From the NCBI GenBank assembly GCA_900548305.1, contig URJZ01000010.1:1-52411 (forward strand): DNA of 52,411 nt, read 5' to 3'. The DNA is from an uncultured Oscillospiraceae bacterium. Lineage in GTDB: Bacteria > Bacillota > Clostridia > Oscillospirales > Acutalibacteraceae. The translations under genes and the position numbers were made by a program. Position 1 is the stretch's first letter; each line of letters starts with the position of its first letter. The notes under the pieces were generated by a model. The model was not told where the DNA came from and made no database searches. It saw only the letters and a list, made by a program, of their open reading frames with translations. This document shows, one piece after another, positions 45,601 through 52,411 of this stretch.

Positions 45601-45627
45601 ACTATCACTGTAAGGGTAATCTATAAA

Positions 45628-45741
45628 ATGAGCAAGAGAATCGAACAATTATTTGAATTAAATCAAAAAGGAATTTTGACAGATGAGGAATTCAAAGTTA
45701 AAAAAGAAGAGTTATTGAAAAAATATGAGTATATAATTTGA
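45628..45741 (+). CDS. Small SHOCT-domain ORF
   Basis: A 37-aa ORF reads IEQLFELNQKGILTDEEFKV then KKEELLKKYEYII, a clear match to the SHOCT motif, normally found at the C-terminus of larger proteins. The ribosome site (AAGGG, 12 nt away) is poor. It may be the tail of a lost gene. The stretch 45742-45978 shows no further gene. Confidence 0.5.
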   Translation: MSKRIEQLFELNQKGILTDEEFKVKKEELLKKYEYII

Positions 45742-45978
45742 GTTGAAAACAAGATATGCCTTTTATATAACAATCATAGAGTTTTCATTTAAAATATACA
45801 CTTGTTATTTGCTGTAACCTAGTAAATAAGATATATAGGTATCGTTTGATTAATATGGATGAAGTGTCACATAGTATTTGTTAAATGTCAAGATAAAGAA
45901 AGATGGTATATCCATCTTTCTTTTTTCTTTCAATTTAGTTTTCTCTTGCTGATTGATATATTATGTGTCTTTATCATT

Positions 45979-46314
45979 TTATTTTCCATGTTCGGGAACG
46001 ACTGCAAAAAAGGTCAGGTTATCATCGCTGTCATTGATTAAACTATGGGAACATCCCTGTGGACAATAGTGACATAATCCGGCAGAAACCAATTCGTACT
46101 CTCCCTCAAACAGAACTTTGCCTTTTCCGCTTAAGATATAAATAATTTCGCTGTTGGTTTCATGGGTATGCAAACCGATGGAAGCACCGGGTTCTAGTGT
46201 GCCCAATAAAATTTTATTGTTTTTATCAATGTTCATATGTGCTCTTATTTCTTTTTCTCCGCCATAAAATTGAGGTATCACGGTTTCCTCTATTTTTGAA
46301 AAATCGAGTATCAT
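45979..46314 (-). CDS. Cupin-domain protein
   Basis: A 111-aa single-domain cupin_2 protein. The metal-binding motif GLHTHETNSEIIYILSGKG is near residue 46, and the second motif includes CHYCPQGCSHSL. Small cupins may be isomerases, dioxygenases or sensors, so the activity cannot be assigned. The start ATG at 46314 has AGGAGAC upstream. Confidence 0.85.
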   Translation of the reverse strand: MILDFSKIEETVIPQFYGGEKEIRAHMNIDKNNKILLGTLEPGASIGLHTHETNSEIIYILSGKGKVLFEGEYELVSAGLCHYCPQGCSHSLINDSDDNLTFFAVVPEHGK

Positions 46315-46383
46315 GTTTGTCTCCTTTTTCTTGTTTGCTGATATTCTATCGTATTTTCATTACATCGTTTAAAATAATTTACG

Positions 46384-46412
46384 ATTTTAGTATAGCATTT
46401 TTATATAGTCAA
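46384..46412 (-). promoter_or_regulatory. Promoter of the cupin gene
   Basis: On the minus strand, -35 TTGACT (46407-46412), a 17-nt spacer and -10 TAAAAT (46384-46389). Confidence 0.55.
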
Positions 46413-46531
46413 CGACAACCACATGGCATATATTTTCTCATGAAAGGGAAAAGATGTCTTCTTTTTTTTGATACATAATTGTGATATACTGAAACATAAA
46501 ATGATGATTTCACGCAAACAGGAGAAAGTTC

Positions 46532-49500
46532 ATGTTACAATTGATATTAGGCCGCGCAGGAAGCGGGAAAACGTATAGGATTCGAGAGCAAGTAAAACAG
46601 CTTGCAGAGCAGAATACAGAAAAAATTATGCTGTTGGTTCCGGAACAATATTCTTTTGAATCAGAAAAAGCAATGCTCAAGCTGCTTGGCCCGAAACAAG
46701 TAAACAAAGTACAGGTTATGAGTTTTACCCGTCTTACAGATATGGCATTTCGCGCTTATGGCGGCAATGGAATTGCAAAGTTAGATGACGGAGGACGAAA
46801 TATTTTCATGAGTCTGGCTCTGGAAGAGGTAAAAGAAGAGTTGGAGTTTTATGTAACACGCGTGGAAGAATTGATTCCTCTGATGCTCTCCATGTCTGCG
46901 GAATTAAAAATGTGTGCAATTGCACCTGCTGTGTTATTGGAAATAGCACAGCAAACGGAAGATAAAAAGCTGAAACAAAAATTGAAGGAAGTAGGTTTGA
47001 TTTTATCCGCATACGATGCTTTGGTAGCGCAAAGCTATTTAGACCCATTGGATGACCTTCAACGTTTGAAACATACATTTGCGGAACAGCATTTTTTTGA
47101 GGGATATCATATTTATATTGATTCTTTTGAAGGGTTTACGCAGCAGGAATTTGACTTAATTGAACTCATGTTATTTCAAGCGAGTGAGGTAACAATAACT
47201 CTTTCGTGTGACACTTTAGATAATCAAATAGGAGCTGATGTGTTTGCTCGTGTACGCCATACAGCAAATGTGCTGATGCGAATGGCAAGGCAGCACCACG
47301 TGCAAGTGTCTGCGCCTATTGTGTTGGAACCGGGAATTCGCTTTGCAACGGAAGAGTTAAAGTGTTTGGAACATCAAATCTTTCGTGTGGAGAAGGAACC
47401 GCGTTCCAATGTACCGGATGCGATTACGTTATACAGCGGAGAAACCGTATATCATGAAGCTGCGTATATCGGTGCAACTATTCGGCATTTGGTGATGAAT
47501 GAGGGGTATCAATACCAAGATTTTGCTATCATTGCCAGAAGTTTAGACCATTATCGCGGTATATTGGATGTTGCGTTGGAACAATATGAAGTTCCGTACT
47601 TTATGGATACGCCCCGTTCTGTTTATGCGGAACCTTTGATGTGTTTGGTGTTGTATGCGCTGCAAATACTAAAAAGTAGTTTTTCTTCGGATGATATGTT
47701 TGTATATTTAAAAACAGGGTTAGCAGGGCTTACTCCGTATGAAATTTCTTTGCTGGAAAACTATACATTTTTATGGAATCTTTCAGGAAAAAAATGGCTG
47801 AAGGAATGGACTGCCAACGTAGACGGCTTTGTAGAACGGCAGACAGAACAGCAGAAAAAACGGTTGGAAGAACTGAATCAATTGCGAGAGAGAGCAGTAA
47901 AACCGTTGGTGCGTTTACAAAAACAGTTGAAAGACGGAGATGGATTGACCTATGCAAAAGCACTGTATCAATTTTTAGAAGAGCTGGATGTGCCGTCTTC
48001 TTTGCAAAATTTGTCCAATCAACTGGAACAAATGGGACGACTGGATACAGCGGAACAACAAACCCAGTTATGGAATATTTTAATGGATATTCTGGATCAA
48101 TGCGCATCGGGATTGGAACATGAAGCATTAACGGTACAGCGGTTCTCTGAATTGCTGCGCCTGATGATTTTATCATATGATGTTGCAGGTATTCCACAAA
48201 GTCTGGATCATGTGACGGTAGGTACCGTAGACCGTATGCGCCCTGCACAACCGAAAGTTGTATTTGTCATTGGTGCAGTACAAGGTGAATTTCCTGCTGT
48301 GCCAAGCAGCAGAGGAGTATTCAGCGATTTGGAACGGCAATCTTTGATTCAATTGGGACTGCCTTTGAGCGATACTGCTCAGGAAGCTGCTATAGAAGAG
48401 CAGTTTTTGGCGTATTCTGCGCTTACTGGCGCTTCCCACAGATTGTATGTCACCTGGCATCGTGCAGGGCTTACAGGGGAAGCAAAAGCTCCTTCTGCTA
48501 TTGTAAGTGAAGTCCAAGGCGTGTTTCCGCTATTAGAAATGCAAACGGAAAAACAAATAGAAAAAGCCTATTTTGCTTGTTCCAAGGAGTCTGCTTTTTC
48601 TATGGCTGCAAAAGAATATCGTAATCAAACGCAACTGAAATCTACTTTAAAAGCAGTATTTGAGGGTAAAGACGGATATTCCGAGCGCATGGAGGCTTTG
48701 GAACGTTCATATAAGAAAAATGTGCATCGTTTCATACAGCCTGAGCACGCAAAGCAGTTGTTTCAAAATCAAAGGTCTGTTTCCGCTACACAAATTGAGC
48801 AATATCATTTGTGTCCGTTCCAATATTTTTGCCGTTACGGTCTGAATTTAAAAGAACGCAGACCCGCAGAAATGGATCAGCTGGAGTATGGCAGTTTAAT
48901 ACACTATCTCTTACAGCAGATGTTTGAAGCATATTGTGCAGAAGAAATTGCTGCAATGTCGAAAGAAACACTGATTCAGGCAATTCAGGAATATATTGCT
49001 ATATACGTCAATATGAAATTGGGTGGAAGCGAGGATAAAACCAAGAGGTTTCAGTTTGTATTTCGGCGCATTGCAGATTCTGCCCATGTTGTCATTCAAC
49101 ATATTGCAAAAGAACTTTCTCAAAGCAAGTTTCAGCCCATTGGTCATGAATTATCTTTAAAAGCAAACGGAGGCGATTTCTCTCCTTTGACCATCGCTTT
49201 GGAGGATGGTACAGTGGTTCAAGTGGAAGGGAAAATTGACCGTACGGATGTTATGGAACAAGACGGCGTGCAATACGTACGTGTTGTGGATTATAAAACA
49301 GGAAAAAAAGAATTTAAAATAGGAGATATTCTGCATGGCATAAATATGCAAATGCTTATTTATCTTGCCGCCTTGATTCAAAACGGACAATATCAGCCGG
49401 CAGGTGTACTGTATATGCCTGCTTCACGACCGATTATTTCTATCTCGCGGTCAGCAAAACCAGATGCAGTGGAAAAAGAAATTAATAAACAGCTTCGCAT

Positions 49501-49861
49501 GAACGGTGTTGTAGTCAATGATACTTCTGTGATTTGCGGCATGGAAGAGCATGCACAGGGTATTTATATTCCTGTTGCATTAAAGGATGGTGTACCGAAA
49601 TCGCAGGAATCCTTGCTCAACGCTGATGAAATGCAGAGTGTGCTAAGTCATATTGAATCGCTCATTGGTAATATGGCTCAGAATTTACAGCAAGGAAATG
49701 TACAGGCAAATCCTTTACAAGGAGCTTATGACGGCTGTTTATATTGTCCTTACTTTGCGGTTTGCCAACATGAAAAAGAGGATGGCGGGAATCCGCAGTT
49801 TTGCCATAAAAAAGAAGAAGTATTGGAACAATTGAAACAGAAAGGAGGAGAAAACAGGTGA
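46532..49861 (+). CDS. addB: ATP-dependent helicase/nuclease subunit B (AddB/RexB)
   Basis: In this 1109-aa protein the N-terminal Walker A GRAGSGKT is at residues 7-14. The C-terminal RecB-type nuclease contains VVDYKTGKKEF. The cysteines that hold a 4Fe-4S cluster in the AddB family are seen at CPFQYFCRYG near 761 and CLYCPYFAVC near 1069-1078. With AddA it resects double-strand breaks for recombination. CAGGAGAAAG precedes the ATG. The stop overlaps the addA GTG (GTGA), so the two are coupled. Confidence 0.95.
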   Translation: MLQLILGRAGSGKTYRIREQVKQLAEQNTEKIMLLVPEQYSFESEKAMLKLLGPKQVNKVQVMSFTRLTDMAFRAYGGNGIAKLDDGGRNIFMSLALEEVKEELEFYVTRVEELIPLMLSMSAELKMCAIAPAVLLEIAQQTEDKKLKQKLKEVGLILSAYDALVAQSYLDPLDDLQRLKHTFAEQHFFEGYHIYIDSFEGFTQQEFDLIELMLFQASEVTITLSCDTLDNQIGADVFARVRHTANVLMRMARQHHVQVSAPIVLEPGIRFATEELKCLEHQIFRVEKEPRSNVPDAITLYSGETVYHEAAYIGATIRHLVMNEGYQYQDFAIIARSLDHYRGILDVALEQYEVPYFMDTPRSVYAEPLMCLVLYALQILKSSFSSDDMFVYLKTGLAGLTPYEISLLENYTFLWNLSGKKWLKEWTANVDGFVERQTEQQKKRLEELNQLRERAVKPLVRLQKQLKDGDGLTYAKALYQFLEELDVPSSLQNLSNQLEQMGRLDTAEQQTQLWNILMDILDQCASGLEHEALTVQRFSELLRLMILSYDVAGIPQSLDHVTVGTVDRMRPAQPKVVFVIGAVQGEFPAVPSSRGVFSDLERQSLIQLGLPLSDTAQEAAIEEQFLAYSALTGASHRLYVTWHRAGLTGEAKAPSAIVSEVQGVFPLLEMQTEKQIEKAYFACSKESAFSMAAKEYRNQTQLKSTLKAVFEGKDGYSERMEALERSYKKNVHRFIQPEHAKQLFQNQRSVSATQIEQYHLCPFQYFCRYGLNLKERRPAEMDQLEYGSLIHYLLQQMFEAYCAEEIAAMSKETLIQAIQEYIAIYVNMKLGGSEDKTKRFQFVFRRIADSAHVVIQHIAKELSQSKFQPIGHELSLKANGGDFSPLTIALEDGTVVQVEGKIDRTDVMEQDGVQYVRVVDYKTGKKEFKIGDILHGINMQMLIYLAALIQNGQYQPAGVLYMPASRPIISISRSAKPDAVEKEINKQLRMNGVVVNDTSVICGMEEHAQGIYIPVALKDGVPKSQESLLNADEMQSVLSHIESLIGNMAQNLQQGNVQANPLQGAYDGCLYCPYFAVCQHEKEDGGNPQFCHKKEEVLEQLKQKGGENR

Positions 49862-52411
49862 GCAGAGCATGGACACAGGAACAAAAAAATGCAATTGATG
49901 CCCGCGACGGTACTTTGCTGGTATCTGCGGCGGCGGGGTCGGGCAAAACGGCGGTTTTGGTTCAGCGTGTAATAGAACGGTTGACTGACCCTGTTCATCC
50001 CAGTGATGCAGACAGGCTGCTTGTAGTAACGTTTACCAAAGCGGCAGCAGCAGAGATGAAAGACCGTATCGCCGCAAGAATTTCAGAGTTGTTGGTGCAA
50101 GATCCTACAAACCGTAATTTACAGCGGCAGCAATTGTTGTTGGGACGTGCACAAATCAGTACCATACACAGTTTTTGTAATGAATTAATCAAAGAGAATT
50201 TTTATAAACTCAATTTGTCACCGGAATTGCGCATTGTAGACAGCAGTGAGCTTACATTATTAAAACAAACCGCCATTACAAATGTGCTGGAACAGAATTA
50301 TGAACAGCAGGATCAAGCATTTGCCGATTTGGTAGAAGCATTCAGTTCCGACAGGGATGACAGCCGAATTATACAAACCGTAGAAGCCCTATATGAGTTT
50401 ACCCGTTCCCATCCTTTTCCGCAAAAATGGTTAGATGAAAAAGCGGCTATGTATTATCATACAGAACAGGTTTCTAATACTCCTTGGGGACAAACTTTGC
50501 TCTCTTATGCTCAGGAAGCGGTGCACTACTGTATCATCCTTACAAAACACGCGTTGGAATTGATGCGAGAAGATTCTAAGTTACTAGAAACGTATGAAAA
50601 CACATATCAAAGTGATTTGGCGGAATTGAATCATCTGAAAAGTGTGCTGGAACATGGAACATGGGATGAAGCGGCAAAAGCGGCTGCGAACGTTACTTTC
50701 GTACGATTGCCATCACTGCGGGGATATAGTGAAGATGAACTTAAAATTCGCATTAGTGACTGTCGCAAGCAGATCAAAGAAACCATTGATAAAAAGATAG
50801 GAAAATTATTCTGCGCCACAGAACAGGAAACAAAGGACGACTTGGCTCGTTTGTCACCTATGGTACAAAAACTCTTTGCAATTACCAAGGAGTTTTCAGA
50901 AGAACTGCGGCGTTTAAAAGCAGAACGCAAAGCGGCGGACTTCAGTGATTTGGAACACTGGGCATTGGAACTGCTCATCAAAGAGACAGAAGATGGTTTT
51001 GTCCGCACGGAAGAAGCGGAGAAGTTATCTCAACGGTTTGATGAAGTGATGGTGGATGAATATCAGGATACCAATGAAGCGCAGGACATGCTGTTTCGAG
51101 CAATTTCTCAAGATGAGAAGAATTTATTTATGGTAGGCGATGTAAAACAGAGCATCTATAGTTTTCGTCAAGCCATGCCCAGTATCTTTTTAGAGCGCAG
51201 ACACAGCTTTCCCGAATATCAACGGGAACTGAATCAATATCCCGCGTATTTGATTTTGGATAAAAACTTCCGTTCCCGTGAAACAGTAACGGATACCATT
51301 AATTTTGTATTCTCTCAGATTATGTCGCCCCAGGCAGGCGACGTTGCGTATGAAGGAAAAGAATTGTTGGTGCCTGGGGCACAGTATCCGGAATATGATA
51401 AGTGCCAGACTCAATTGGACATTATTGATTTAGCGGCGGTTCAGGATGAAACGGAAGATGAAACAACGACCGTGCTGGAAAGCCGTCATATTGCAAACAC
51501 CATACAACAAATGGTGAAGGAATCATTTCTTGTCACAGAAAACGGAGAACAAAGACCTGTAAAGTACGGAGATTTTTGTATTCTTTTGCGCAGTGCAAAC
51601 AAACATGCGCCTGATTATGCAAAAGAGCTGGAAAAATACGGTGTTCCTGCGTGGTCAGATACTCACAACGGATTTTTCCGTACCGTGGAAATAGCAGTTA
51701 TGCTGTCGCTGCTGCGGGTGATTGATAATCCTTTGCAGGATATTTCGTTTGCCTCTGTTTTGATGAGTCCTATTTACGGATTCACAGTTGATGATATGGC
51801 GCAAATGCGTGGAGATGAAAGAAAACAGTCATTATATTTGGCATGTAAATCTTTTGGCAAACAAAATCAACAGGCGGCTGCATTTTTAGACGATTTAGAA
51901 CAGTATCGCACCATGGCGGCAACGATGCCGACCGACCGATTGTTAAACTATATTTACCAAAAAAGTGGATATCTAAATATGGTACAAACTATGGTACATG
52001 GGGAAAGCCGGTTGGCTAATTTGCAAATGCTAATGGAATATGCCAAACAGTTTGAACAGGCAGGTTATCATGGTTTATCAGGGTTTATTCGTTACATTGA
52101 CCGTTTGCAGAGACAGGATACTGATTTACCTGCGGCTTCTGTTATGTCAGAAGGAGCTGACGCGGTAAAAATCATGAGTATTCATCGCTCCAAAGGACTG
52201 GAATTTCCTATCTGCATTTTAGCTCGCTGCTCCAATCCGTTTAATAGGGAGCAAAAGGATGCCTTACTGCATCCTCGTTTGGGTTTGGGTGTAAAACTGC
52301 GCGATTTGGAAACCAATTGCAGATATACCACGTTGCCCAGAGAAGCCATAGCATTGGAAATGAACAGAGAAAAGCTGTCTGAAGAGATGCGTATTCTGTA
52401 TGTGGCAATGA
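49858..52411 (+). CDS. addA: ATP-dependent helicase/nuclease subunit A (AddA), partial
   Basis: This UvrD-like helicase runs off the window after 851 codons; the full family length is about 1200 aa, so the C-terminal nuclease domain is missing. Visible motifs are Walker A SAAAGSGKTAVLV near 22-34, TFTKAAAAEM, VDEYQDTNEAQ, GDVKQSIYSFRQAMPSIF, SIHRSKGLEFPICIL and the last residues EEMRILYVAM. The start is GTG 49858 with AAAGGAGG upstream, overlapping addB by 4 nt. The frame is open to the end of the window. Confidence 0.95.
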   Translation, partial: MSRAWTQEQKNAIDARDGTLLVSAAAGSGKTAVLVQRVIERLTDPVHPSDADRLLVVTFTKAAAAEMKDRIAARISELLVQDPTNRNLQRQQLLLGRAQISTIHSFCNELIKENFYKLNLSPELRIVDSSELTLLKQTAITNVLEQNYEQQDQAFADLVEAFSSDRDDSRIIQTVEALYEFTRSHPFPQKWLDEKAAMYYHTEQVSNTPWGQTLLSYAQEAVHYCIILTKHALELMREDSKLLETYENTYQSDLAELNHLKSVLEHGTWDEAAKAAANVTFVRLPSLRGYSEDELKIRISDCRKQIKETIDKKIGKLFCATEQETKDDLARLSPMVQKLFAITKEFSEELRRLKAERKAADFSDLEHWALELLIKETEDGFVRTEEAEKLSQRFDEVMVDEYQDTNEAQDMLFRAISQDEKNLFMVGDVKQSIYSFRQAMPSIFLERRHSFPEYQRELNQYPAYLILDKNFRSRETVTDTINFVFSQIMSPQAGDVAYEGKELLVPGAQYPEYDKCQTQLDIIDLAAVQDETEDETTTVLESRHIANTIQQMVKESFLVTENGEQRPVKYGDFCILLRSANKHAPDYAKELEKYGVPAWSDTHNGFFRTVEIAVMLSLLRVIDNPLQDISFASVLMSPIYGFTVDDMAQMRGDERKQSLYLACKSFGKQNQQAAAFLDDLEQYRTMAATMPTDRLLNYIYQKSGYLNMVQTMVHGESRLANLQMLMEYAKQFEQAGYHGLSGFIRYIDRLQRQDTDLPAASVMSEGADAVKIMSIHRSKGLEFPICILARCSNPFNREQKDALLHPRLGLGVKLRDLETNCRYTTLPREAIALEMNREKLSEEMRILYVAM

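Noticed and set aside
47730..48248. 172-codon antisense frame in addB
   Set aside because: It is inside AddB, which is continuous and conserved; no independent evidence of coding.
1..52411. CRISPR arrays, rRNA genes, complete insertion sequences or prophage modules
   Set aside because: No regularly spaced direct repeats, rRNA-like stretches, full transposase genes or phage structural genes were seen.

Overview
The window looks like a chromosomal segment of a low-GC, spore-forming Firmicute, most probably a member of the Clostridia. The base composition is AT-rich and the core genes have strong GGAGG-type ribosome sites with many GTG and TTG starts. BofA-like and SpoIIR proteins point to endospore formation, and the AddAB nuclease, RNase J, GdpP and the order gdpP-rplI-dnaB-tilS-hpt-ftsH are typical of Firmicutes. 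I cannot name a genus.

Region 1 (1-12313) is the most unusual part. A divergent TetR-type regulator faces a run of eight same-strand genes with almost no gaps: an ABC-2 type exporter (ATPase, permease), a ChlD-like AAA+VWA protein, a ChlI-like AAA protein, a large CobN/ChlH-type chelatase subunit, and a BtuFCD/HmuTUV-like importer (lipoprotein, FecCD permease, ATPase). The cluster therefore holds a complete three-part tetrapyrrole chelatase between an uptake and an efflux transporter. No cobalamin or heme biosynthesis enzyme lies nearby. A reasonable inference is import of a metallated tetrapyrrole such as heme or a corrinoid, metal removal or exchange by the chelatase, and export of the product or of excess tetrapyrrole. 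The divergent intergenic region has convincing promoters for both directions and several dyads, one with perfect 21-nt arms touching the tetR -35 box.

Region 2 (12314-16578) holds a CAT-anticodon tRNA whose promoter lies inside a perfect 38-bp palindrome, an XRE regulator, a probable HhH-type gene interrupted by one in-frame stop, and a small envelope-type cassette: a zinc-ribbon/double-PspC membrane protein, a single-pass protein with an SH3-like end, and a truncated IseA-like domain.

Region 3 (16579-36514) is mostly housekeeping: iscU/iscS-type Fe-S genes and rnhA on the minus strand, then RNase J, gdpP, rplI, dnaB, tilS, hpt, ftsH, a divergent type IIA topoisomerase pair, secG and rnr.

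Region 4 (36471-39871) has a minus-strand set of an XRE-AbrB fusion regulator, an ABC ATPase and a permease that has lost its start, followed by the sporulation-linked genes yaaL, bofA and spoIIR.

Region 5 (39872-46314) is accessory and partly decayed. It contains a TetR regulator with a clear operator, an ABC exporter pseudogene with three lesions, an MBL/beta-CASP protein, a LOG-family protein, the remains of a transposon-type tnpV gene and an XRE gene, a tiny SHOCT ORF and a cupin. Region 6 (46532-52411) is addB followed by addA, which runs off the window.
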